DNA from: DAINRZ01 sp964634885
GTDB taxonomy: Bacteria; Bacteroidota; Ignavibacteria; Kapaibacteriales; UBA2268
Length of the DNA stretch: 23,504 bases
Assembly (NCBI GenBank): GCA_964634885.1
Contig: CAZWLN010000067.1
Location: 1-23,504 of the forward strand
Direction: 5' to 3'
The number at the start of each line of letters is the position of its first letter. Position 1 is the stretch's first letter. The translations under genes and the position numbers were made by a program. Below, in pieces: positions 7,561 through 13,455 of the stretch. A model generated the notes under the pieces. It had not been told where the DNA came from, made no database searches, and worked only from the letters and a program-made list of their open reading frames with translations.

Positions 7561-7854
7561 TCAGGCAATTATCTTAAAAAACAATGTTATAAATATCAAA
7601 CATATAGAAATTATCCAACAAATTCCAATTATTAATCTTGTTAGAGTAACGTCTATCTTTGAAAATAAGATCAAAATAATTAATAGGAGTATAACCAATA
7701 CTGTAGCAATTATAAAAAATGCACCATCTGCAACATCAATAAAATCATGAGTATATCTTTCTTTCAAGGTTAAATATACTCTTAACAGATATATCAAATA
7801 CCCAATTACCAATGGGATAATTCCCCAAAAAATTCCTTTATGAAAAAACTTCAT
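7561..7854 (-). CDS. Small three-helix membrane protein, module copy A
   Basis: 97 residues, mostly hydrophobic: helices at ~8-27, ~43-66 and ~73-95, with the signature 'LILFSKIDV' and 'IIGICWIISICLIFITLFFK'. It is a clear paralogue of the 99-residue protein at 11182-11481, which shares the loop 'ILIFSKINV' and the end 'IGVCWIITICSLFMTLFFK'. Each is preceded by a member of the same second family, so the two genes form a conserved module. AT-rich codons unlike the chromosomal genes around the island suggest acquisition. Function unknown. The position, third after an RHS tip, suggests immunity or a membrane accessory, by inference only. Confidence 0.75.
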   Translation of the reverse strand: MKFFHKGIFWGIIPLVIGYLIYLLRVYLTLKERYTHDFIDVADGAFFIIATVLVILLLIILILFSKIDVTLTRLIIGICWIISICLIFITLFFKIIA

Positions 7855-7880
7855 GTATTTACACCATATAATTGATTTTA

Positions 7881-8252
7881 TCAGTGAGAAATTGTACTTT
7901 TTAGTTTGTTATATCTGTAATCATAAGAATTGTATAAATCATAATAATTGTGAATTTTAGCAGTTGAAAGAGCGATTTTTAAAGTAAATTCTGTTCCATT
8001 ATATGCTAAATCATTTAATAAATCTTTAAACTCTTCATCACCAATTTCTTTTTTTAGTAGTTCTAATACAGGTTGAATATCCGCATCATCAGAGTTATCA
8101 ACATATTTAATAATATCATACTCTCTTAAATATTGATCATTATATAACATAGAAAAGAAAAAAAAGATAAATAATGGAATTAGCAACAACAGAGATACTA
8201 GTAATACATTTGCAATAAAATTTTTTAAAAATATATATATTTTTAAAAACAT
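7881..8252 (-). CDS. Membrane-anchored candidate immunity protein, module copy A
   Basis: 123 residues from the ATG at 8252. A long hydrophobic segment (~11-37) precedes a soluble domain: 'REYDIIKYVDNSDDAD', 'LKKEIGDEEFKDLLNDLAYNGT', 'DLYNSYD'. The gene at 11501-11893 has the same architecture and motifs ('REYRIIEYIDNCDDAD', 'GEKEFIKVLNHLAFCGT', 'DLYDSFD'), so they are paralogues. I chose 8252 over the upstream ATG at 8276 because GAAGGAAA is correctly spaced for it and it then starts one base after the stop codon of the RHS tip at 8254. Tight coupling to a toxin-like tip suggests immunity, but the tips next to the two paralogues do not look alike. Family not recognised. Confidence 0.75.
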   Translation of the reverse strand: MFLKIYIFLKNFIANVLLVSLLLLIPLFIFFFFSMLYNDQYLREYDIIKYVDNSDDADIQPVLELLKKEIGDEEFKDLLNDLAYNGTEFTLKIALSTAKIHNYYDLYNSYDYRYNKLKSTISH

Positions 8253-8253
8253 G

Positions 8254-8610
8254 TTAATTTCCTTCCATATAGTCATTATTTATTGGAACTTTAGCAAAAC
8301 CATTTGTTATTACTGGTGTAGTGTATTGAACCCAGCTACCTGTAACATATATCTTAGCAACTTGCATTACATTTGATACAGGGCCAGATATATTACCAAT
8401 TGGAACTGTTCCGAGATTCTGGTTTAAATGTGCTTTAGAAGATGCAAGGCCTAAATTGTTGGGACTTAGTTTTATTTGTGCATTTAAATCATGAACTTTG
8501 GGACAATTTGCAGTTATTACTTTATCCTTCTGCCTGCCGATGTAGTTCAGGCGTGCGTCGGGGTTTACAAAATCATGCGAAAAGCAATTATAATTTCGAT
8601 TTGAATTCAT
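8254..8610 (-). CDS. Orphan RHS C-terminal tip, core largely lost
   Basis: 118 residues. Residues ~16-29 ('NPDARLNYIGRQKD') are an RHS core remnant matching the fragments at 9088-9366 and 10783-11181. The rest of the core, including the usual 'NNPV..DP.G' end, is missing. After 'YIGRQKD' the sequence switches to an unrecognised tip of ~89 residues ('KVITANCPKVHDLNAQIKLS' to 'NNDYMEGN'). The ATG lies inside the 3' end of hicA in another frame, so expression would depend on that operon. It may be a silent displaced toxin end or part of a gene that lost its 5' part. The stop codon touches the next gene, as in toxin/immunity pairs. The toxic activity is not identifiable. Confidence 0.6.
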   Translation of the reverse strand: MNSNRNYNCFSHDFVNPDARLNYIGRQKDKVITANCPKVHDLNAQIKLSPNNLGLASSKAHLNQNLGTVPIGNISGPVSNVMQVAKIYVTGSWVQYTTPVITNGFAKVPINNDYMEGN

Positions 8611-8815
8611 CGACAGTCAATCCAGCTTGTTTGATAATCTGACGAAGAGTATTGGTTTTAACCGGGTGATGCGCCGGAACCGTAATTTTTATGGCTTTGT
8701 CGTCAACCCGTCTTTGCAGGCGTATATGGCTGCCTTTCTGCCTTACGACAACGAAGCCGCAACGCTGCAGAGCATTGACTATCCGGATGTATGAGATTGA
8801 CGGTAAATCGCTCAC
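8588..8815 (-). CDS. hicA: HicA-family mRNA interferase toxin
   Basis: 75 residues, a full-length HicA with a double-stranded-RNA-binding-like fold. 'GFVVVRQKGSHIRLQR' carries the catalytic His30 in the usual G-S-H context; 'ITVPAHHPVKTNTLRQIIKQ' and 'AGLTVDEF' complete the family pattern. Known HicA toxins cleave mRNA and stop growth until neutralised by HicB. It starts with GTG overlapping the hicB stop (GTGA), so it is translationally coupled, with antitoxin first. Its 3' end overlaps the start of an RHS remnant in another frame. Confidence 0.93.
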   Translation of the reverse strand: MSDLPSISYIRIVNALQRCGFVVVRQKGSHIRLQRRVDDKAIKITVPAHHPVKTNTLRQIIKQAGLTVDEFKSKL

Positions 8816-9015
8816 AATTCAATTTCTTCCACGATTGTATTTTCGTAATTTATCAGTTCGTCGTCAACGGGTTCAAGGTAGAGCTCAACTGCTTCCCTGA
8901 TGTTTTCTATAGCTTCTTCTTTTGTGTCCCCTTCGCTGATGCAACCGGGAAGGGAGGGGACGTAAGCAGTGTAGCCGCCTTCTTCGCATTCTTCCAGTAC
9001 CACTTTTATTAGCAT
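8812..9015 (-). CDS. hicB: HicB-family antitoxin
   Basis: 67 residues, the short HicB form: 'VVLEECEEGGYTAYVPSLPG', 'CISEGDTKEEAIENIREAVE' and 'LYLEPVDDE'. It has the partial RNase-H-like fold and no C-terminal DNA-binding domain, so autoregulation may need another factor or be weak. Strong ribosome site AAGGGAAA before the ATG. It neutralises the HicA encoded immediately downstream. Sitting between RHS fragments, the pair may stabilise the island by addiction (inference). Confidence 0.93.
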   Translation of the reverse strand: MLIKVVLEECEEGGYTAYVPSLPGCISEGDTKEEAIENIREAVELYLEPVDDELINYENTIVEEIEL

Positions 9016-9102
9016 AATCTTTCCCTTAAGTTATTTAATATATTTTGATAACGTAAAGTACAGAAAGTTATTATGGCGGTAGGGTGTCTAAGCGTAGTGC
9101 TT

Positions 9103-9173
9103 GTCGGTGAGTGGTGGTTGGTGGCCGGTGACTGGTGGTTGGTGGCCGGTGGCTGGTGGCTGGTGGCTGGTGA
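9103..9173. repeat. GGTGGCTGG-type tandem repeat inside RHS fragment
   Basis: Units of 'ggtggttggtggccggtgac' and 'ggtggctggtggctgg', the reverse complement of the repeat at 1-178. On the coding strand it reads HQPPATG-like peptides in frame with the RHS core remnant. Confidence 0.85.
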
Positions 9174-9260
9174 GAAGAGTTGGGAGTTGGAAGTTGAGTT
9201 CCCGTGCTCCCTTGTCGGCGAGGCTGCTCTCGCCGTCCTTCTGCCTGCCGATGTACTTCA
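9174..9260. repeat. ~85-bp RHS-associated repeat, copy 1
   Basis: From 'gaagagttgggagttggaag' to 'ctgcctgccgatgtacttca' this matches 11046-11139 with only a few differences. A shorter part ('ccttctgcctgccgatgta') recurs at 8525-8544. It covers the RHS segment encoding YIGRQKD...SLADKGARELNFQLP and abuts the tandem repeat. Confidence 0.85.
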
Positions 9261-9358
9261 GGCGGGCGTCGGGGTCGGCGTTGAGGCCGGTGCAGTAAAG
9301 GTGCTCCTTCACGTCGCCGAAAGGCCTTACAATTTGATAGCATCTATCCAACATGGGT

Positions 9359-10780
9359 CTATTCATAATCGAAAGTCATTGATCTCGAATTCCATTTCAA
9401 TCTATCGAAAGCTTGGTTAAGTATCCTCTGATAGAATAACATCTTTGATTGTGCATTAGGAAAATATTCATTAAACCTGTATTTTTCTGTTGCTTTCATT
9501 GATGGTACACTAATAATCAATATAGGTAATGTTCCTTCTGCAATGTCTTTCAACTCAGCGGGATCATGCGCCCTATACCTGCCGATAATATGCAGAGAGT
9601 CGTTCCCGATTGCTCTGACAAAGCTGCACAAATAGCAATTTGAAATATTAATTCTTTTGATGCCGTCCAAATTCATATAAGAAAAAGGAAACATGAATAC
9701 ATTCATTAAATCTTTAATATTCCTGTCAAGCGATGAATTTTCAATGAAAGTAATTAAGGTGTCAAAATCATAGTATTTCGGTAGTATCATAGAAAAGCTA
9801 ATCACCAATGAAGTGTCTTTGATAGTGTTTAGATGTTCAAGAACAGAATGCAACGTATTGTATCGATCAAATGCAATAAGGCTGTCAAATTTTGATGTTA
9901 TTACTTCTTTACCATTACATATTGAAGATATGCTGAGTAATTCCTTACTTTGAAATCGATACTTTTTAAATTCATTTTCATAAAAACGTGTACAATACTC
10001 ATCAATTTCATTTTTTTTCTTCATTATTTCTGATATTTCCGTACGAGAAAACACAAAAGGTTCAATTGGTTCTTGATAGCAAAAATTGACTGTGTCCCAA
10101 TATACTATTCCTTTTTTTAACTTAAACCATTTTTCAATTTCTTTGATTTTCTGAATACTGGTCATTTCTTCGAATGATAATTTATTCTCAGATGTAATCT
10201 CTTTCCCATTCCAGTCAACTTTATCATTTAAGAAAAAGCTTGTCTTGCCGAAAGCTAATTTAATCAAGAAATTACTTTCTTTTGCCAAATTGGTGGTTTT
10301 GACTTTATGTGCATATTCACCAAAGTAAAATAAATTATAATCAGTATATTGACATAATTCATTTAATGCCTTGATAGGGAAATCATCCATTGTGTTTGAC
10401 TCAAAATCTTTATATCTTTTACCTTCAATATAATATGAACATGTAATTACATAGATAATCCCTTTTTTTATTCTATCATTAATTTTTAATTTCCCGTATT
10501 TATTATAGAACTCTGTGAATTTAAAAACTTTAGCAAAGAATTTAGGCAAAAAATAAAATTTAGACGAATCTTGTGTGTTTTCTAATTCTTCTATGAGAAT
10601 TTTGAACCCTATATCCTTATTATTTGATAAATAATCTTCAATTTCTTTTTGTTGGTTCTTATCATCAGAATTATAATTTCTTATGTTATTTCTATAATTA
10701 GTACTATCTTGATTGGCAAAGCATTGGAAACCGTTAAACTGTATAAATAGAATTAACAATATAAAGTAATATTTAATCAC
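9359..10780 (-). CDS. Exported 473-residue protein, candidate partner of RHS tip
   Basis: The start MIKYYFILLILFIQFNGFQC with cleavage near 'CFANQ' is a signal peptide; residue Cys20 could alternatively be a lipoprotein site. The rest is Lys/Asn/Phe-rich and mostly helical in appearance, with no family I recognise and no T9SS tail. Start codon GTG (10778-10780), with GGAGGA seven bases upstream inside the end of the RHS-tip gene. The tip stop and this GTG are two bases apart, so the two are coupled like a toxin/immunity pair. At 473 residues it is long for an immunity protein; large envelope immunity proteins exist, but other roles are possible. Strong AT bias suggests horizontal origin. Confidence 0.8.
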   Translation of the reverse strand: MIKYYFILLILFIQFNGFQCFANQDSTNYRNNIRNYNSDDKNQQKEIEDYLSNNKDIGFKILIEELENTQDSSKFYFLPKFFAKVFKFTEFYNKYGKLKINDRIKKGIIYVITCSYYIEGKRYKDFESNTMDDFPIKALNELCQYTDYNLFYFGEYAHKVKTTNLAKESNFLIKLAFGKTSFFLNDKVDWNGKEITSENKLSFEEMTSIQKIKEIEKWFKLKKGIVYWDTVNFCYQEPIEPFVFSRTEISEIMKKKNEIDEYCTRFYENEFKKYRFQSKELLSISSICNGKEVITSKFDSLIAFDRYNTLHSVLEHLNTIKDTSLVISFSMILPKYYDFDTLITFIENSSLDRNIKDLMNVFMFPFSYMNLDGIKRINISNCYLCSFVRAIGNDSLHIIGRYRAHDPAELKDIAEGTLPILIISVPSMKATEKYRFNEYFPNAQSKMLFYQRILNQAFDRLKWNSRSMTFDYE

Positions 10781-10782
10781 TT

Positions 10783-11181
10783 TTATCCTCCGATTTGATT
10801 GATTTTATATGTTGTTGCCCTTATGGCTGCATCTTTTGCTGCCTCAAAATGTGGCCTGCATTTATTGTCTTTATTAAGCTCGCCATGCGATTTTTTACCC
10901 GCTGGAGTACTCTTATCAGGAGAAAATCCAGATTTCCCATTCAGATCAACCTTACTCACCGGATTATTCCCACAGTAGTGGTACGGCGTCCAGGCGTAGT
11001 AGTTCTCCCAGAGGGAGTTGGAAGAGGTGGCTGGTGGCTGGTGACTGGTTAGAAGAATTGGGAGTTGGAAGTTGAGTTCCCGTGCTCCCTTGTCGGCAAG
11101 GCTGCTTCCGCCGTCCTTCTGCCTGCCGATGTACTTCATGTTCAGGCTTATTTTTTCCATTCGATATTGTTTACTAATCAT
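10783..11181 (-). CDS. Orphan RHS core end with short C-terminal tip
   Basis: 132 residues. 'MKYIGRQKDGGSSLADKGAR' and 'SLWENYYAWTPYHYCGNNPV' followed by 'SKVDLNGK' are the conserved end of an RHS core. Between them, where cores usually read 'KYD.E.GRF..ID', lies 'ELNFQLPILLTSHQPPATS' derived from the dispersed repeat. After 'DLNGK' comes a ~50-residue unrecognised tip ('SGFSPDKSTPAGKKSHGELN' to 'KINQIGG'). No YD repeats or N-terminal delivery domain precede it, and its ATG follows the stop of the membrane gene directly (TAAATG). It is therefore an orphan tip that could be swapped into a full-length RHS gene elsewhere. Whether it is expressed or toxic is unknown. Confidence 0.7.
   Translation of the reverse strand: MISKQYRMEKISLNMKYIGRQKDGGSSLADKGARELNFQLPILLTSHQPPATSSNSLWENYYAWTPYHYCGNNPVSKVDLNGKSGFSPDKSTPAGKKSHGELNKDNKCRPHFEAAKDAAIRATTYKINQIGG
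11027..11051. repeat. Short GGTGGCTGG repeat inside RHS fragment
   Basis: 'ggtggctggtggctggtgac' is a shorter copy of the repeat at 9103-9173, here kept in frame so the RHS core continues beyond it. Confidence 0.75.
11052..11139. repeat. ~85-bp RHS-associated repeat, copy 2
   Basis: 'attgggagttggaagttgag' through 'ctgcctgccgatgtacttca' is nearly identical to 9174-9260; differences include 'ggcaaggctgcttcc' for 'ggcgaggctgctctc'. Confidence 0.85.
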
Positions 11182-11481
11182 TTAACCAATTATCTTAAAA
11201 AATAATGTCATAAATAAACTACAGATTGTTATAATCCAACAAACACCAATAAAGAAAAATCGCACGACAACATTTATTTTTGAAAAAATCAAAATATAAG
11301 CAATTAGTACAATAGTTACTATTGTATAAACAATAAAAAAAAAGAAATCCCAAACAGTAAGAAAAAAGTCTGGATTATCTGTATCAATTGTAAATATTAA
11401 TCTGATAAAAAATATTAGATATGATACAACTAATGGGAAAATATCAAATTTATATTTTTTCAGAAAGTTTTTCATGTTCAT
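11182..11481 (-). CDS. Small three-helix membrane protein, module copy B
   Basis: 99 residues, paralogue of the product of 7561-7854: same three hydrophobic helices, same 'LIFSKINV' loop, same ending 'WIITICSLFMTLFFKIIG'. Start ATG at 11481 with AAAGGAA six bases upstream; a second ATG two codons later is possible. Nineteen bases separate it from the upstream module partner, and its stop touches the ATG of the next RHS fragment. Function unknown. The repeated co-occurrence with the 130-residue family argues that the two work together, probably in the inner membrane. Confidence 0.75.
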   Translation of the reverse strand: MNMKNFLKKYKFDIFPLVVSYLIFFIRLIFTIDTDNPDFFLTVWDFFFFIVYTIVTIVLIAYILIFSKINVVVRFFFIGVCWIITICSLFMTLFFKIIG

Positions 11482-11500
11482 TCATATTCCTTTAATCTAA

Positions 11501-11893
11501 TTAATGAAAATACCTTTCTTGTATTGAATCAAATGAATCATATAAATCGCTTAGATATTGATAATTGTATAGATCTGCAAGATAACCGGCTGTACCTCTG
11601 GTCCTATGTGTTCCACAAAAGGCTAAGTGATTTAAGACTTTGATAAATTCTTTTTCACCAACCATGTCCTTTAAATAGTGTAATATAACAAGGCTATCAG
11701 CATCATCGCAATTATCTATATATTCAATTATTCTATACTCTCTATTAAATTGTTCACTTATATATAAATAAAAAAAACAATAGAGAAATGGAAATATTGT
11801 AATAATTATAAAAAATGCTTGCATATACTTTTCGAATATTTCAAGGGCTGCTTTAAATTTCATCATTTTTCTCATTTCAGGATAATTCAACAT
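11501..11893 (-). CDS. Membrane-anchored candidate immunity protein, module copy B
   Basis: 130 residues, paralogue of the product of 7881-8252. Hydrophobic segment at ~26-46, then 'REYRIIEYIDNCDDAD', 'GEKEFIKVLNHLAFCGT' and 'DLYDSFDSIQ'. The start is uncertain: no good ribosome site is visible, and aligning with the paralogue favours the Met codons at 11866 or 11863. Upstream lies a frameshifted tip-like remnant whose restored frame would end nine bases before the ATG at 11893, matching the tip-then-module order of copy A. No known family recognised. Confidence 0.72.
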   Translation of the reverse strand: MLNYPEMRKMMKFKAALEIFEKYMQAFFIIITIFPFLYCFFYLYISEQFNREYRIIEYIDNCDDADSLVILHYLKDMVGEKEFIKVLNHLAFCGTHRTRGTAGYLADLYNYQYLSDLYDSFDSIQERYFH

Positions 11894-11902
11894 AATATAA
11901 AA

Positions 11903-12185
11903 CTATGATTTTAATCTCAAATATGATTTTTTTCTATATTTCTTTGGGTCTCCTACTTCAACATTTGGTGTATTTAAGTATTTTACCGCATGTTATCAAT
12001 ACAGATGTACCTGCTTGTCCACACCAATCTTTGAATTCAACAATACCTGGGGTGCTTGGTGGCCGGTAGCCGGTTGAAATTGCAGTGAAGTGGGAATTGG
12101 CTGCTGCGCCCTCTCTCCGGCATTGTCCCTGGTAATATTGTCCTGCGTATTCTATAACTCTGATGCCCTCACTGTGAACAATGAA
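11903..12185 (-). pseudogene. Frameshifted tip-like remnant upstream of module B
   Basis: One frame is open from 12185 to a TGA at 11958 and reads '...HFTAISTGYRPPSTPGIVEF' then 'KDWCGQAGTSVLITCGKILK', with no start codon. Just before that stop another frame takes over: 'YLNTPNVEVGDPKKYRKKSY' then 'LRLKS' and TAG at 11903. A one-base shift near 11970 joins them into one protein-like end. A degenerate copy of the tandem repeat lies at 12054-12074, as in the RHS fragments. I infer a decayed RHS tip, but no core motif is visible, so the assignment is tentative. Confidence 0.4.
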
Positions 12186-12246
12186 CTAATTTATGAAATA
12201 TTCGCTGACTTTCAAACCGGCAAGCCGGATTCCGTCCATCAGGATA

Positions 12247-12492
12247 TTATTCGTTATTTATTGCTGTACTTTCGAGATACAGCGTTTCCGGCGCTATGTC
12301 CTGTTCGTCGGGCCATTCTACGGTGCCATTATTAACCCTTACCCTGGCGAAATAGTTCCATTCGAGGAGTTGCCTGAAATAGCTGCTTTGGCAATACGGT
12401 TTGACATCGAAGTACCGTTGTTCACCGTTTTCAAACTTCAATTGAAGGATGAATGAGGGTAAAGGGCTGACTGCTAATACTTTGGGGACCAT
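12247..12492 (-). CDS. DUF2442 family protein
   Basis: 81 residues with the family pattern 'PLPSFILQLKFENGEQRYFD' and 'VKPY', then 'FRQLLEWNYFARVRVNNGTV' and 'EWPDEQDIAPETLYL'. This small domain is commonly found beside DUF4160 in bacterial genomes and such pairs have been suggested to be toxin-antitoxin-like, but a biochemical role is not established to my knowledge. It begins nine bases after the stop codon of the DUF4160 gene, so the two are an operon. Complete by length. Confidence 0.88.
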   Translation of the reverse strand: MVPKVLAVSPLPSFILQLKFENGEQRYFDVKPYCQSSYFRQLLEWNYFARVRVNNGTVEWPDEQDIAPETLYLESTAINNE

Positions 12493-12501
12493 AATGCACC
12501 T

Positions 12502-12771
12502 TTACTTTAACGGTTCGATTTTAAACAACGGTTCACCCTTAATTGCCAACGACCAGTTTGCAAGGAGTTCTTCTCTGTGAATCTCTATCCACGCTTTGAC
12601 AAGGTTGTGCTTACTGACGGGTATCGATCCGTCCATTACTTCACCGCTTTCAACCGAAATGATTGCGCTGCTGTCCTGGTAATCGACATGGATGTGTGGA
12701 AGGCTGTGCTGTTTGTTGTCGAAAAAGTACATGTACACAATCACTCCATAAAACATCGATATAGCCGGCAT
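12502..12771 (-). CDS. DUF4160 family protein
   Basis: 89 residues from the ATG at 12771. 'MPAISMFYGVIVYMYFFDNK', 'HSLPHIHVDYQDSSAII' and 'GSIPVSKHNLVKAWIEIHRE' are the DUF4160 signature, including the conserved H-x-H. The start at 12771 is chosen because family members begin 'MP.I..F.G'; an ATG four codons upstream (12783) is possible. Partner of the DUF2442 gene directly downstream. The pair forms the upstream end of the island's minus-strand gene run. Confidence 0.88.
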   Translation of the reverse strand: MPAISMFYGVIVYMYFFDNKQHSLPHIHVDYQDSSAIISVESGEVMDGSIPVSKHNLVKAWIEIHREELLANWSLAIKGEPLFKIEPLK

Positions 12772-12905
12772 AAAACACTTCAAATTAATATTACATAAAA
12801 GCTAAGACTAAATTATTATTCCTTTATTGCTTCCCACCGCCGGCACCGGAATACTCCCGTGCAATGTCCGTATCAACACAATAACAAGGAATAGAGAGAA
12901 AGAAT

Positions 12906-13072
12906 CATCTCACGCAAAGGCGCTAAGAAAGGGAGAGGAAGAAGTATCTCACGCAGAGGCGCAAAGCTCGCAAAGAAAGAGATTATATTTTGAATATACC
13001 TGTCTGGATTAAAAGCATATTATCAGCCCCAGCGGGGCGACATATTAATAGGCGCAAAACCCGCAAAGAAAG
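12906..13072. repeat. ~165-bp direct repeat, right copy
   Basis: Aligns almost without gaps to 6927-7092 with about a dozen differences. It includes the distinctive non-array core 'gattatattttgaata' and 'cctgtctggatta', then a palindromic element. Same orientation; spacing about 5.98 kb. Confidence 0.85.
13025..13055. repeat. GCCCC-AGC-GGGGC palindromic element, copy 5
   Basis: One base differs in the loop (AGC for GGC) from copies 1-4; the stem and the 'gacatattaataggcgc' tail are kept. Confidence 0.85.
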
Positions 13073-13140
13073 GATTTGAAAAATCATCTTAATCAGGTAA
13101 ATCACAAAAATCACAGTTCAGATACGAGAAGCATATTACC

Positions 13141-13171
13141 AGCCCCGGCGGGGCGACATATTAATAGGCGC
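13141..13171. repeat. GCCCC-GGC-GGGGC palindromic element, copy 6
   Basis: Identical to copies 1-4 in stem, loop and tail. Confidence 0.85.
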
Positions 13172-13391
13172 AAAGCTCGCAAAGAGAGAGGTGGGAAGAA
13201 TTATATCACGCAAAAAAGATTTTGAAGAATAATATTAATCATATTAATCCTATAAATCATGGTTCAGACAGGAATTGCTCACGCAAAGCCCGCAAAGGAA
13301 GAGATTACAGAGTACATGATAATCATATTAATCATAGCAATCATAAAAATCACAGTTCAGACACGAGAAAAGTATTACTTTATCGCTTTAT

Positions 13392-13417
13392 TATTTTTGC
13401 CATTCTTGTTAATTTTG
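13392..13417 (+). promoter_or_regulatory. Candidate -7 boxes for the OsmC-family gene
   Basis: TATTTTTG (13392-13399) and TAATTTTG (13410-13417) both fit TAnnTTTG on the plus strand, 39-57 bases before the ATG. No convincing TTTG -33 box at the right distance was seen for either, so this is weak. Confidence 0.3.
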
Positions 13418-13455
13418 TTCTGTAGATTATTGATTGTCAATGGAAAGGAAATAAT

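Larger units (their letters stand above)
9088..9366 (-). pseudogene. RHS core fragment interrupted by tandem repeat, no tip
   Basis: 92 codons. 'RPFGDVKEHLYCTGLNADPD' and 'ARLKYIGRQKDGESSLADKG' are typical of the conserved core just before an RHS tip. Where a normal core continues in the style 'GVRKYD.E.GRF', this one turns into 'ARELNFQLPTLLTSHQPPAT' and repeated 'GHQPP' encoded by the tandem repeat, then stops. The 'WTPYHY..NNPV' end of the core and any tip are absent. Its ATG (9366) overlaps the 3' end of the 473-codon gene. Read as a decayed RHS fragment; function unlikely. Confidence 0.65.
12884..13375. repeat. Right repeat array bordering the island
   Basis: Same unit families as 6752-7545: 'cacgcaaaggcgctaagaaa', 'cgcaaagctcgcaaagaaag', two palindromic elements, and at its right end 'aatcatattaatcatagcaa' with 'tcataaaaatcacagttcag'. 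Non-coding. With 12784-12883, in which I see nothing clear, this fills the gap before the OsmC-family gene. Confidence 0.85.

Noticed and set aside
9071..9343. 90-codon minus-strand frame rich in Arg/Pro/His
   Set aside because: Alternative frame of the RHS remnant at 9088-9366, which carries the recognisable core motifs.
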